Part shown: piece by piece, positions 41,899 to 51,000 of the stretch
How the letters are laid out: each line of letters begins with the position of its first letter
How positions within the stretch are numbered: the first letter of the stretch is position 1
Assembly: GCA_937941715.1 (NCBI GenBank)
Contig: CALDGX010000133.1
Coordinates: forward strand, 1 to 64,000
Length of the DNA: 64,000 bases
Source of the DNA: an uncultured Chloracidobacterium sp.
Lineage (GTDB): Bacteria; Acidobacteriota; Blastocatellia; Pyrinomonadales; Pyrinomonadaceae
Reading direction: 5' to 3'
The notes under the pieces: model-generated
What the model was told of the DNA's origin: nothing
Seen by the model: the letters and a program-made list of their open reading frames with translations, nothing else
The model's database searches: none
Program-made: the position numbers and the translations under genes

Positions 41899-44800
41899 TC
41901 AAAAATCGAACCTGACACCAAGTCGGATCTCACGCTGCCGATAGGTACGCGTCGGTACAAGGAAATTCTCCCTGGCCAACTGTTGCGCGGCAGTCTGCGA
42001 CGAACTCAACGCCTGGAAATTGATGAACTCACTTCCGTACGAGAACACCGAAGCGTTGAAGATGTTGTTGAATTCGGCAACCGGTCGAATGCGGAAACGT
42101 TCGCCGATCTTGAATTCACGCGTCACGTTGAGGTCAAACGTGAAAAGGCTCGGGCCCGTCCCGGCATTTCGCCGGAGGTTACCGCTGGCAGCACCGATCG
42201 GCTGCAGCGAAAACTGAGCCAACAACTCGGTCGGAACCGGCGAACCAGGCTTACGATAACGGATGTCGCTAAGCGAACCTGTGAAATTGAGCCTATCCGT
42301 GCTGACGTCGTCGAGATTTCGGTCAGTGCCGCCGGCACCGAGATTGAACGGGGCCGAACTTCCCCACCGTAGCAGCGGCGAGAATTTAAGCCGGCCAAAC
42401 CAGTACGGCGTATCGAACGAACCTGACCATGCCAGGCGGTGGCGGCGATCCTGAAGGCTCCGAGCCCATTCGCGGCTGAAATCACCGTTGATCTCTGCAT
42501 TAGCCGTGTTGTTGAGCCCGTCATCCTTTGTGCTCGAGAGCGTGTAAACGAAACGGAAATTGGCACCAAAACCGGCTCCGAGTTTGCGATAGCGGCTGCG
42601 AAGCTCGAGTATGACCCCGTGGTAGAACGCGTTTCCACGCGAACCGATACGTGACGTTTCCTCGACCGTCTGGTCGGGGCGGAATCGGGCTATCGCCGCA
42701 AGAGCGATCCCGATCGGGCCGCCAGTCGAGTTGCCGTTCGTTCCGGTCACGGCCGCCGCCGGAGCTGTGGATGATGTACTGATCGAGTTGAGGTTGACGA
42801 TACACTGGCTGGTCGCGGTAAAGCTGCAGGTGCCGCTGACGCCCGAGGGGTCATTTGTCGCTCCCAAAACGAAACTGTATGTTCGTGTCGTCGTACCGTT
42901 CTGATTGGTCAGGACAAATGTGTTTTGGAGCAGCCACTGAGTCCAGTCGGTGAATCCGGCTGGCAACCGCGGTGCGTTCGGGTTGTAGTCACGCCACAGA
43001 CGGGCGGTCTTGTTCCACGTGTAGTTGGCCTCAAAGACCCAGCCCTTGAACAATTCACGCTCAAAGCCAACGTTAAATTGATAGCTCTCCGGGATCTTCA
43101 GATCGGCGTCGACCGAGCGGAGCGGGTTGCCCGCCGATGAAAGGTTACCGACCGAGAAACCCGTATTCGAGTTACACGGGCCGAGCGGTGACGGTACCGT
43201 CGGGCAAACGGTCGTGACAAGATTCCGCAATTGCTCGACACTTGCGTAGCTGTTCGGGAAATTAGCGGCGATCGCATTCAAAATGAACGTACGCCGGCTA
43301 TCCGCCGCTGATGTACCGATCGTATTCGAATCGAACGAAACGAGCGTTCCACCGCTATTCTGGATCGAATCTCCGACCGTTCGGAGCAATACACGATTGT
43401 AGAAAATACCTGTACCAAACCTGATGACGCCTTTCCCCTTTTTGAAAGGGTCCCACGCTATGCCGAATCGCGGCCCGAAGTTATTTGTGTCCGAAACCGC
43501 CGTTTCTCTTTCATAACGAAGGCCGGCACTGATCGTCACATTGGACCAGGGCTTGAATTCGTCATTGAAAAATACCCCGTAATAGCGGTTTTTGACCGTT
43601 TGTCCGGTACCAAAATTTTGGCGATAACGGGTAACAACATTGGTCGAATACTGCAAAACACTTCCAAAATTGAATGTGCCCGTAGCATCCCCCAAGCCCA
43701 GCACCGCCGATTTAACATCCTGTACATCGACGCCCATCTTGAACGTATGATTTTTCCAAAGGTATGTCAGCGAGTCCTGGAACTGCCAGCGCGTTTCCGT
43801 TCTAGAGTCGGCAAAGTTTTGCGAAGTGCTAGTCGTCGAGTTTCCGGCGATCAGAGTCTGCACACTATTCGTCACCGGGCTTCGGAACGAAACTAGAACG
43901 ACCGGGTCGAGCGGGCTGGCCGTCTGAAAACTCGGCTGATATTTCGACCATTGGGCCCTGAACTGATTAACCGCTTTGGCACCGAAGACGTGATTATCGG
44001 TGATGTTGTAAGCGATCGTGTCATTGTTCTTTTCCTGAAACGCATTCTCAAGACGTGTCGTTGATGACCCGTTCGTACGCCGATTTGCACGTTTTGCGAA
44101 CTGGATCGCGAACGTCAGGTCGTTATTCTTGAACAATCGATGATCGACCCTCGCTGTCCAAACGTGATTCTTGTTCGGTGTTGCGTAAAGCTGTGAATAC
44201 TGTTGAATAAAGCCGGCCGTCGGCGGCACCGCTGTACATGCCGTCGCGCTCGCATTATCGCAGAACTGAGTGGTGCCGGTCGGTGTCGGCAGCGTATAAC
44301 GCGGGTTCGGCACGACCGGAATGTACGTATCGATCAGTGTCGTGTCGTCGAGCTTGCTAAATTCGTATGTCGAGGAGAAAAACGTACGATTCTTACCGTT
44401 GTAGATCTTCGGGATAAAAACGGGGCCGCTCAACGAAAATCCCGGCACCATTTCGCGCAGATCCGGTCGCGGGATCGCTCGGCTGTTGTTGTACCAGCTG
44501 TTCGCGTTCAACGCGTCGTCACGGTAGAAGAAAAATGCTCGTCCGCGGAGCTTTTTGCCGCCTGCACGGGTACGCAGATTGACGCGTCCGCCCGATGCTC
44601 GGCCATATTCTGCCGAAAATTGGTTAGCGATGACCTGAACCTCAGCGATCGCCTCGAGCGACGGCTGAAAGCGGTCGCGTGACGAGCGATCGTCGTTGTT
44701 ATCCAGTCCGTCGATCGTGATGTTGTTCGAATACGCCGTTCCGCCCGAGATCGAGAAGTTACCCTGTTCGAGCGGTGCCGAACTCGGATTGGCTCCGCGG

Positions 44801-45345
44801 TCCTCGGCGAGTCCGCTGGTCGACAACTGCTCCTCGGATGTGCCACCGAGCGTAAGCACCAGGTCCAGCGGATTACGGGTCGTGTTAGGGATCTCTTCGA
44901 TCTCGCGTTCGGCGATCGTGCCACCGACGATCGTTCGCGTGGTATCGACCGGCGGGCCGCTGTCTTCGGTCACGGTCACAACCTGTTCCGCACGGACATC
45001 GGCCGGGCGAAGCGTAAAGTCCTTTGCCACATTCTGAGCCGAGATCGTCGGGATGTCCGGCGTCTCCTGCGGGCCGAATCCGTCCGCCGTTACCTTGATC
45101 TTGTACGTGCCGGGCTTAAGCTTGAGAAACCGGTAACGGCCGTCGTCGTCTGTCACGATCGTTCGCGCGACACCGGTTTCGGTAAGTGTAACGGCGACCG
45201 TCGCACCAACGACCGCAAGTCCGTTGGAGTCGGTGACGCGGCCGCTGACAGTCACATCGTCGAGATCCTGTCCGACCGCCGCGATAGTACAAACGGCCAT
45301 TAAGAGTGTGACCGAAAACAAAAACGTCGAGATTCTAGCTAACAT
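41899..45345 (-). CDS. TonB-dependent receptor, Oar-like, with carboxypeptidase-regulatory domain
   Basis: A 1,148-residue outer-membrane receptor. Signal peptide residues 1-25 (FLFSVTLLMAVCTIAAVGQ). Residues about 28-110 are a carboxypeptidase-regulatory-like fold (VSGRVTDSNGLAVVGATVAVTL, DDDGRYRFLKLKPGTYKI). The plug region at about 120-260 contains ITIDGLDNNDDRSSRDRFQPSLEAIAEVQVIANQFSAEYGRASGG. The rest is the 22-strand beta-barrel, ending in the outer-membrane C-terminal pattern REIRLGVRFDF. This Oar-like type is amplified in Acidobacteriota and is thought to import polymers or peptides, but the ligand is unknown. The start ATG follows GGAG by 7 bases; a TTG one codon upstream is the alternative. 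Confidence 0.92.
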   Translation of the reverse strand: MLARISTFLFSVTLLMAVCTIAAVGQDLDDVTVSGRVTDSNGLAVVGATVAVTLTETGVARTIVTDDDGRYRFLKLKPGTYKIKVTADGFGPQETPDIPTISAQNVAKDFTLRPADVRAEQVVTVTEDSGPPVDTTRTIVGGTIAEREIEEIPNTTRNPLDLVLTLGGTSEEQLSTSGLAEDRGANPSSAPLEQGNFSISGGTAYSNNITIDGLDNNDDRSSRDRFQPSLEAIAEVQVIANQFSAEYGRASGGRVNLRTRAGGKKLRGRAFFFYRDDALNANSWYNNSRAIPRPDLREMVPGFSLSGPVFIPKIYNGKNRTFFSSTYEFSKLDDTTLIDTYIPVVPNPRYTLPTPTGTTQFCDNASATACTAVPPTAGFIQQYSQLYATPNKNHVWTARVDHRLFKNNDLTFAIQFAKRANRRTNGSSTTRLENAFQEKNNDTIAYNITDNHVFGAKAVNQFRAQWSKYQPSFQTASPLDPVVLVSFRSPVTNSVQTLIAGNSTTSTSQNFADSRTETRWQFQDSLTYLWKNHTFKMGVDVQDVKSAVLGLGDATGTFNFGSVLQYSTNVVTRYRQNFGTGQTVKNRYYGVFFNDEFKPWSNVTISAGLRYERETAVSDTNNFGPRFGIAWDPFKKGKGVIRFGTGIFYNRVLLRTVGDSIQNSGGTLVSFDSNTIGTSAADSRRTFILNAIAANFPNSYASVEQLRNLVTTVCPTVPSPLGPCNSNTGFSVGNLSSAGNPLRSVDADLKIPESYQFNVGFERELFKGWVFEANYTWNKTARLWRDYNPNAPRLPAGFTDWTQWLLQNTFVLTNQNGTTTRTYSFVLGATNDPSGVSGTCSFTATSQCIVNLNSISTSSTAPAAAVTGTNGNSTGGPIGIALAAIARFRPDQTVEETSRIGSRGNAFYHGVILELRSRYRKLGAGFGANFRFVYTLSSTKDDGLNNTANAEINGDFSREWARSLQDRRHRLAWSGSFDTPYWFGRLKFSPLLRWGSSAPFNLGAGGTDRNLDDVSTDRLNFTGSLSDIRYRKPGSPVPTELLAQFSLQPIGAASGNLRRNAGTGPSLFTFDLNVTREFKIGERFRIRPVAEFNNIFNASVFSYGSEFINFQALSSSQTAAQQLARENFLVPTRTYRQREIRLGVRFDF

Positions 45346-45390
45346 CAATTTCTCCTACTTCAATTCAGGTTGAATGAAAGCAATCGTAGC

Positions 45391-45445
45391 CCAAAAAACA
45401 GCCCTTTGCAAAACTGTGCAATTCGCGATCGCACTTTGCAAAGGG
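45391..45445 (-). terminator. Stem-loop terminator after hspR, overlapping a TonB-receptor promoter
   Basis: Inverted repeat CCCTTTGCAAA (45402-45412) and TTTGCAAAGGG (45435-45445), with inner GTGC/GCAC, is followed on the minus strand by CTGTTTTTT. It fits Rho-independent termination of the dnaK-dnaJ-hspR operon. The same arm supplies TTGCAA, which with 17 bp and TACGAT could be the receptor promoter. Each arm contains the 8-bp palindrome TTTGCAAA, centres 30 bp apart, so an operator role is an alternative. Confidence 0.55.
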
Positions 45446-45481
45446 TCAATTTGGGTAAGTAAAAGTAGTGCTGTATCCCGG

Positions 45482-45883
45482 CTAGTTGTCTGATGAGTGG
45501 TTGTCGCGAACACGCATCATTCGCGCACGCGAGATCGGGATCAATGCTTCGCTCGACGAAAATGACGCATTATGTGCCGCAAATTCGTTAGCATGGTCCT
45601 TGAGATAGTCAAAAAAGCGTTCGAATTCGCGCCGCATCTCATCCATCTTTTCCCGCATATTCAAGATGATCTCGACACCCGCGAGATTGACGCCCAACTC
45701 GCGGGTCAACGACAAAATGATCTCGAGCCGCTCAAGATCCGAATCTTCGTAAAGCCGGGTGTTGCCGACCGAACGCGACGGGAGCAGCAGACCCTCACGC
45801 TCGTACAGTCTTAGTGTCTGCGGATGGATCTCATACATCTCCGCCACAGCGCTGATCGTGTAAGTTTTTGCCCGCTTCTTCAT
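45482..45883 (-). CDS. hspR: Heat-shock repressor HspR (MerR family)
   Basis: A 133-residue MerR-type regulator. The helix-turn-helix and wing are TYTISAVAEMYEIHPQTLRLYEREGLLLPSRSVGNTRLYEDSDLERLEIIL (about residues 5-57). A coiled dimerisation helix follows (LAGVEIILNMREKMDEMRREFERFFDYL). The HPQTLRLYEREGLL signature and the location after dnaJ identify HspR, which uses DnaK as co-repressor and binds HAIR elements. A HAIR-like site is seen in front of dnaK (49236-49256), consistent with autoregulation of the operon. The gene is 32 bp downstream of dnaJ and ends just before a stem-loop terminator. Confidence 0.93.
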   Translation of the reverse strand: MKKRAKTYTISAVAEMYEIHPQTLRLYEREGLLLPSRSVGNTRLYEDSDLERLEIILSLTRELGVNLAGVEIILNMREKMDEMRREFERFFDYLKDHANEFAAHNASFSSSEALIPISRARMMRVRDNHSSDN

Positions 45884-45915
45884 TGTTATGCCTGCGATCT
45901 TTACAGCTGCGAAAA

Positions 45916-47079
45916 TTACTCTAAACCAATGACCTTTCTCGGATTTTCGGGATTCAGTTTTTCAAACTGCCGAAGCACTTCCTTGGTCTCCTCTGAAAGT
46001 ATCCGCGGGAGCATTATCTTGACCTCCACGAACTGGTCACCCCGCAAACTCGGGTTCCTCAAGCTGGGGAATCCGCGTTCGCGGAGCCTGAACTTCTGCC
46101 CGGATTCGGTCCCGGGCGGCACCTTTAGCTGAGCCTTGCCCTCAACAGTCGGAACTTCGATCCTTGTGCCGAGCGCCGCCTCGGGCACCGTTATCGGAAC
46201 CGTAATATAAACGTTATCGCCCTTTCGTTCGAGAAACTTATGTTTGCCGACGTTTGTCAGTATGAATAGGTCGCCGGGCTCTGCGCCTAATCGTCCGCCG
46301 TGGCCCTTTTTGGGGATCCGGACGCGCGACCCGGTATCGACGCCGGCCGGGATCTTGATCTTGACCTGCTCGGTCTTCGGCGTAACGCCCTTTCCGTTGC
46401 AAAGGCTGCATGGCTGGCGCCGGCGACCGGTTCCTTCACAATCTGTACATCCCTGAGAAAATTGCAGACGGCCGCCCGTTCGCATTACCTGTCCGCTGCC
46501 CTTGCAGGTCGGGCAGGTCACCACGGGCCCACCCGTGTCGCCTGCTCCCTGACACCTCGAGCATTGCTCGGAACGGCTGACGGTGATATTTGTCGTCAAC
46601 CCGGAAAAAGCCTCTTCAAAGCTGAGAGCAAGCGGGATCTCGATATCGCGGCCCTTTTTCGGTAATGGCCTCGGCGGTTCCGGCTGCGATCTGGCGGTTG
46701 ATCCGCCGCCGCCGAACAGATCCGAAAAAATATCCCTGAAACTTGAACCGCCGCCGCTCGCCTGGCCGCCCGAAAAATCAAATCCTGAGAAATCAAATCC
46801 CGCAGAACCACCGGCCGTCGAGGTGCCCCCGCCGAATGGCGAATTGACGTCCAAATTGTCGGCATAGTACCCAAACCGGTCAAAGACCTTACGCTTTTTG
46901 TCGTCTGACAAAATATCGTACGCCTCCTGAACCTCTTTGAACTTGTCTTCGGACGCTTTATCGCCCGGATTTACGTCCGGGTGATGCTTACGCGCGAGCC
47001 GACGATAGGCCTTCTTGATCTCATCGGCCTTCGCGTCCTTTTTTACGCCAAGTATGTGGTAATAATCCTTTTTTGCCAT
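45916..47079 (-). CDS. dnaJ: Chaperone protein DnaJ
   Basis: A 387-residue type I J-protein that loads clients on DnaK and stimulates its ATPase. J domain residues 1-70 with the HPD motif (RKHHPDVNPG). Gly/Phe-rich linker about 85-135 (GGGTSTAGGSAGFDFSGFDFSGGQASGGG). The zinc-binding domain has four CxxCxGxG repeats (CSRCQGAG, CPTCKGSG, CTDCEGTG, CSLCNGKG) at about 180-250, followed by two C-terminal beta-sandwich substrate domains. All catalytic elements are intact. The ATG at 47079 follows an in-frame TTG. It is 138 bp after dnaK on the same strand, with a stem-loop between them. Confidence 0.96.
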   Translation of the reverse strand: MAKKDYYHILGVKKDAKADEIKKAYRRLARKHHPDVNPGDKASEDKFKEVQEAYDILSDDKKRKVFDRFGYYADNLDVNSPFGGGTSTAGGSAGFDFSGFDFSGGQASGGGSSFRDIFSDLFGGGGSTARSQPEPPRPLPKKGRDIEIPLALSFEEAFSGLTTNITVSRSEQCSRCQGAGDTGGPVVTCPTCKGSGQVMRTGGRLQFSQGCTDCEGTGRRRQPCSLCNGKGVTPKTEQVKIKIPAGVDTGSRVRIPKKGHGGRLGAEPGDLFILTNVGKHKFLERKGDNVYITVPITVPEAALGTRIEVPTVEGKAQLKVPPGTESGQKFRLRERGFPSLRNPSLRGDQFVEVKIMLPRILSEETKEVLRQFEKLNPENPRKVIGLE

Positions 47080-47160
47080 CAAATTGGTAGGCCGTAAACT
47101 ACGGGCCCTGAGCAGTTTAGCTTAAGACCCTGCCATCTTCAATGATCACCCGCCGAACCG

Positions 47161-47210
47161 AAAAAAGCGGCAGCAGTGAACGGCGAGGCCCACTGCTGAC
47201 CGCTCACTGC
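47161..47210 (-). terminator. Stem-loop with T-run between dnaK and dnaJ
   Basis: Arms GCAGTGAACGG (47173-47183) and CCGCTCACTGC (47200-47210) pair at 10 of 11 positions. On the minus strand TGCCGCTTTTTT follows. It begins 7 bases after the dnaK stop. It may terminate most transcripts and let some pass into dnaJ-hspR, giving more DnaK than DnaJ. Confidence 0.65.
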
Positions 47211-47217
47211 TTACGGC

Positions 47218-49155
47218 TTATTTTTTGTCTTCGTCCTCGACATCGACATATTCGGCGTCGATGACGTTGTCATCGGCAGCGGTTCCGGCGTCACCATCGG
47301 CTCCCGCCGCAGCGGTAGATGCCTGCTCGTCAGACGGGCTTTCGGCGCCGGCTGCCGCGGTTTGACTGTAGATCGCCTCGGCCAATTTGTGCGAAGCAGT
47401 CTGCAGACGGTCAAACGCGTTGTTCATCGCATCAGCATCGTCACCACCGAGTGCAGTCTTGGACTCAGCGATCGCCGATTCGATCTCCGCGACTGCCGCC
47501 GCATCGACCTTGTCCTTGTTTTCGCCAAGCGTTTTCTCGACGCTGTAAACGAGGCCGTCCAAACGATTGCGGGCCTCGATAGCCGCTTTCTTCTTTTCGT
47601 CCTCGCCGGCGTGGCTTTCGGCGTCCTTCATCATCTTGTCGATCTCTTCCTTCGAGAGGCCCGACGAAGAGGTGATCGTTATCTTCTGTTCGCGGCCGGT
47701 GCCGACGTCCTTTGCAGAGACGTTAACGATACCGTTGGCGTCGATGTCAAACGTCACTTCGACCTGCGGGACACCGCGGGGTGCCGGCGGAATTCCGACA
47801 AGGTGGAATTTGCCAAGCGTCTTGTTGTCAGCCGCCATCGGGCGTTCGCCCTGAATGACGTGCACCTCGACCGACGTCTGGTTGTCCGAAGCCGTCGAGA
47901 ATATTTCGCTCTTTCGGGTCGGGATCGTCGTATTCTTCTGGATCATCGGCGTCGAAACACCACCAAGCGTCTCAATACCGAGCGTTAGCGGGGTCACATC
48001 GAGCAACAGGATGTCGGTCTTTTCGCCGCCAAGCACGCCGGCCTGAACCGCCGCACCAAGAGCAACGACCTCATCCGGGTTCACCGATTTGTTCGGTTCC
48101 TTGCCGAAAAATTCCCGGACCATTTCCTGGACCTTGGGGATACGGGTCGAACCGCCAACCAACACAACTTCCTCGATGTCCTTTGCCGTAAGGCCGGCGT
48201 CCTTGATCGCCTGCTCGACCGGCGGCATGAGTTTTTTGAGGATCGGCTCGACCAGCTGTTCAAATTTTGAACGCGTTAGCTTAGTAACAAGGTGCTTGGG
48301 ACCCGCGGCGTCCGCCGTGATGAACGGCAGGTTGATCTCGGTCTCCATCGCACTCGAAAGCTCGACCTTGGCCTTTTCCGCAGCCTCTTTCAGACGCTGC
48401 AACGCCATTTTGTCGTTGTGCAGGTCGATACCCTGATCTTTCTTAAATTCGTCGATGATCCATCCGACCAGGACCTCGTCCACGTCGTCGCCGCCAAGAT
48501 GCGTGTCGCCATTGGTCGATTTGACCTCGACGACGCCCTCGCCGACTTCGAGAACCGAAATGTCGAATGTACCGCCGCCAAAGTCGAAAACGGCGATGAT
48601 CTCGTCCTTTTTCTTATCGAGTCCGTACGCCAACGCGGCCGCCGTCGGTTCGTTTACGATTCGAAGCACCTCGAGACCAGCGATCTTTCCGGCGTCCTTG
48701 GTCGCCTGACGCTGAGCGTCGTTAAAGTACGCAGGCACAGTAATGACGGCCTTTTCGACCTTCGATCCGAGATAGTCCTCGGCCGACTGCTTCAATTTCT
48801 GCAGCACCATCGCCGCGATCTCGGGCGGGCTGAAGTGCTTTCCGTCAACATTGATGCTGACGTCACCGTTGCCGGCCTTGTCGACCTTGTAAGGGACCTG
48901 TTTGATCTCTTCGCCCACCTCGCCGAATTGACGGCCCATGAAGCGTTTGATCGAGTAAAGCGTATTTTCGGGGTTCGTCACCGCCTGTCGTTTGGCGACC
49001 TGGCCGACGAGACGATTTCCGTCCTTGGTAAAAGCGACCACCGACGGTGTCGTGCGTCCGCCTTCCGAATTTGTGATAACGACCGGTTCGCCGCCTTCCA
49101 TAACGGCGACCACCGAGTTTGTCGTACCAAGATCGATTCCTATGATTTTGCTCAT
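47218..49155 (-). CDS. dnaK: Chaperone protein DnaK (Hsp70)
   Basis: A 645-residue Hsp70. The nucleotide-binding domain shows IGIDLGTTNSVVAVMEGG at the start, VITVPAYFNDAQRQATKDAG (about 140), IVNEPTAAALAYGLDKK, FDFGGGTFDISVLEV and VLVGGSTRIPKVQ. The substrate-binding domain begins after LLLDVTPLTLGIET (about 385-398). The lid and the acidic C-terminal tail ending VIDAEYVDVEDEDKK, typical of bacterial DnaK, are complete. SD GGAG precedes the ATG. First gene of the dnaK-dnaJ-hspR operon, with a sigma-70-type promoter overlapped by a HAIR-like HspR site. Confidence 0.98.
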   Translation of the reverse strand: MSKIIGIDLGTTNSVVAVMEGGEPVVITNSEGGRTTPSVVAFTKDGNRLVGQVAKRQAVTNPENTLYSIKRFMGRQFGEVGEEIKQVPYKVDKAGNGDVSINVDGKHFSPPEIAAMVLQKLKQSAEDYLGSKVEKAVITVPAYFNDAQRQATKDAGKIAGLEVLRIVNEPTAAALAYGLDKKKDEIIAVFDFGGGTFDISVLEVGEGVVEVKSTNGDTHLGGDDVDEVLVGWIIDEFKKDQGIDLHNDKMALQRLKEAAEKAKVELSSAMETEINLPFITADAAGPKHLVTKLTRSKFEQLVEPILKKLMPPVEQAIKDAGLTAKDIEEVVLVGGSTRIPKVQEMVREFFGKEPNKSVNPDEVVALGAAVQAGVLGGEKTDILLLDVTPLTLGIETLGGVSTPMIQKNTTIPTRKSEIFSTASDNQTSVEVHVIQGERPMAADNKTLGKFHLVGIPPAPRGVPQVEVTFDIDANGIVNVSAKDVGTGREQKITITSSSGLSKEEIDKMMKDAESHAGEDEKKKAAIEARNRLDGLVYSVEKTLGENKDKVDAAAVAEIESAIAESKTALGGDDADAMNNAFDRLQTASHKLAEAIYSQTAAAGAESPSDEQASTAAAGADGDAGTAADDNVIDAEYVDVEDEDKK

Positions 49156-49226
49156 TTTTATAAATCTCCAATAACTAATATTGCTGTGCTCAACCTGAAA
49201 CCAAACGATAACTTGAGCCTGAAGTG

Positions 49227-49256
49227 AGAATAATACTTGAGTGTGTTGTTGTCAAG
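49227..49256 (-). promoter_or_regulatory. dnaK promoter overlapped by a HAIR-like HspR operator
   Basis: On the minus strand TTGACA (49255-49250), 17 bp and TATTCT (49232-49227) form the promoter. CTTGAGT-N7-TGTCAAG (49236-49256) matches the known HspR operator CTTGAGT-N7-ACTCAAG in one full arm and 5 of 7 bases of the other, and covers the -35 box. A further half-site CTTGAG lies at 49212-49217. Confidence 0.75.
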
Positions 49257-49386
49257 TTTAAATTTGCCGCTCAAACATACTCCGATCAATCTGCCATTCA
49301 AGGCAAATTTCGTTACCAACGACGTAAGCAAACAGAACACCGACGGAGCATTCAAAGCCATTGGGCAAAATAACGGACTTAGGGAT

Positions 49387-49416
49387 TTGAGCCAACGAAA
49401 TCACGGCTGATATATT
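49387..49416 (+). promoter_or_regulatory. Promoter of the secreted TPR-like gene
   Basis: TTGAGC (49387-49392), an 18-bp spacer and TATATT (49411-49416) lie 37 bases upstream of the ATG at 49453. The rest of the 297-bp dnaK-to-49453 gap holds the dnaK promoter and no gene. Confidence 0.5.
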
Positions 49417-49452
49417 TATCAGGTGCTCAGGTCGCACAGGGAAGAATTACTT

Positions 49453-50391
49453 ATGAACAGATCATTTTCGGCCATCGCCTTCGTACTTGTAACGCTTATC
49501 GCCGTTTCGGCCGTCTTCGCTCAAAAGCAACCTTCAAAAGACGAACTTTTCAAGGAGATAGCCACGCTCTCAAACACCAAGAAGCCGGAGGATATGGAAA
49601 AGGCGTTCCAGATGAGCCGGGATTTCCTTTCACGATTCGGCAAGGAAAAGGACGACCGCGTCGGAAAGATCAAGACCTTTTACACCAACTATCGTCAAAC
49701 CGCCTTTTACTCGGCGATCGACGGCAAGCGATATGCCGATGCATTTACCCTCGGGAAAGAGATACTTGCAGAACAGCCCGACAACGTCGATGTATTGATG
49801 AATCTGTCGTACGCAGGCTACAACGCCAGCATTGGGTCCAAGGATCGTGTATATGCCGACGACGCGGTGACCTTCGCCCGCAAGACCTCGCAGCTTTTCG
49901 ACGCCGGGACCATGCCGAAAGAGTTCTTCCCCTTTAAGGACAAGGATACGGCCGCGGCATTCATGCACTACATCGCCGGCGTTCTGAGTTATGAAAAAGA
50001 TATGAGTTCAGGCGTCGCCGAGATATATCGGGCGACACTGCCCAATTCGGTGATAAAGGACAGTGCCGACCCGTACTCTATGATCGCGTCGTATTACGAA
50101 GCACAATACGAAAGTGCGTCGAAGGTACTCAATGAGAAGGTCGCGGCCAAAACGATCAGCGACGCCGATTATAAGACTGAGAAGGCCAAGGTCGATAAGA
50201 TCATCGATCTGATGATGGACGCCTATGCCCGTACCGTGACCCGTGCTGAAGCGGAAAAGAACCCGAACCTCGGCATCTGGAAGCCGAGACTCGTGCAGAT
50301 CTACAAGTTTAAGAATAAATCCGAAGACGGGCTGACTGAGTTCATCAAGTACGCCAACACTATGCCCTTCGCTGAGCCTGTGAAGTTCTGA
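49453..50391 (+). CDS. Secreted TPR-like hypothetical protein
   Basis: A 312-residue exported protein. Signal peptide: hydrophobic residues 6-21 (AIAFVLVTLIAVSAVFA), cleavage probably after VFA. The mature part is almost wholly helical, with TPR-like pairs such as KRYADAFTLGKEILAEQPDNVDVLMNLSYAGYNA (about 80-115), and further degenerate helices to residue 300. No catalytic motif is seen. Such solenoid proteins act as periplasmic scaffolds, but no partner is suggested by the neighbours. The ATG at 49453 is preferred because it directly precedes the signal peptide. It converges with pgsA, leaving only 9 bp between the stops. Confidence 0.75.
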   Translation: MNRSFSAIAFVLVTLIAVSAVFAQKQPSKDELFKEIATLSNTKKPEDMEKAFQMSRDFLSRFGKEKDDRVGKIKTFYTNYRQTAFYSAIDGKRYADAFTLGKEILAEQPDNVDVLMNLSYAGYNASIGSKDRVYADDAVTFARKTSQLFDAGTMPKEFFPFKDKDTAAAFMHYIAGVLSYEKDMSSGVAEIYRATLPNSVIKDSADPYSMIASYYEAQYESASKVLNEKVAAKTISDADYKTEKAKVDKIIDLMMDAYARTVTRAEAEKNPNLGIWKPRLVQIYKFKNKSEDGLTEFIKYANTMPFAEPVKF

Positions 50392-50400
50392 AAGGCCGCG

Positions 50401-51000
50401 TTAATTTTGTTCCGCCGCCTCGGCCTCACGCATCAACCTCGCGACGTGGAAGATGTAGTGAATTCCGGACAGGGCCGCGAACAACGCGACGAAAAAGTAG
50501 GTCGTCGGCAGGTGGATGTGTATTCCCGTCACGGCGGCGGCCAAAACCAGCGTGACCGCGACGACCTGGACAAAGGTGCTTGCTTTACCGAGCCAAGATG
50601 GCTTGAATCCGCGAAATCCCGTCATTACGTTGATCGCCGCTGCGACCGTTACGATCAGAACGTCGCGGCCGATCACGGCGGCCGTCACCCAAAAAGGGAT
50701 CGGCAAATGCCGGGTCTGGGGCAGTACATTTGGCAGGGTTAGCACGATAAACGCAACCGTCATCAGGAGTTTGTCTGCGATCGGGTCAATGATCGTCCCG
50801 AGCTCAGATTCCTGCCCGAATCGCCTGGCGACAAAACCATCGATCCCATCTGAGATCCCCGCGATCAAAAAGAAGACCAGGGCCCACTCGACCTTGCCGT
50901 AGTAAAGCATTGTCGCGAAGACGGGGATCAGCCCCATCCGGACAAATGTCAGGAGATTTGGGATCGTGAGTATCTTTGACGAAGGAGTTGGGGCGTTCAT
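50401..51000 (-). CDS. pgsA: CDP-diacylglycerol-glycerol-3-phosphate 3-phosphatidyltransferase
   Basis: A 199-residue membrane enzyme that makes phosphatidylglycerol phosphate from CDP-diacylglycerol. The CDP-alcohol phosphotransferase motif is present: SDGIDGFVARRFGQESELGTIIDPIADK (about residues 50-77) with the metal-binding Asp residues at DG-D-G, D-P and A-D. NLLTFVRMGLIP at the start is typical of PgsA. Four to six helices are expected. The ATG at 51000 overlaps the stop of the upstream phosphoesterase gene (ATGA). An upstream in-frame ATG at 51042 would run inside that gene and is less likely. Confidence 0.88.
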   Translation of the reverse strand: MNAPTPSSKILTIPNLLTFVRMGLIPVFATMLYYGKVEWALVFFLIAGISDGIDGFVARRFGQESELGTIIDPIADKLLMTVAFIVLTLPNVLPQTRHLPIPFWVTAAVIGRDVLIVTVAAAINVMTGFRGFKPSWLGKASTFVQVVAVTLVLAAAVTGIHIHLPTTYFFVALFAALSGIHYIFHVARLMREAEAAEQN

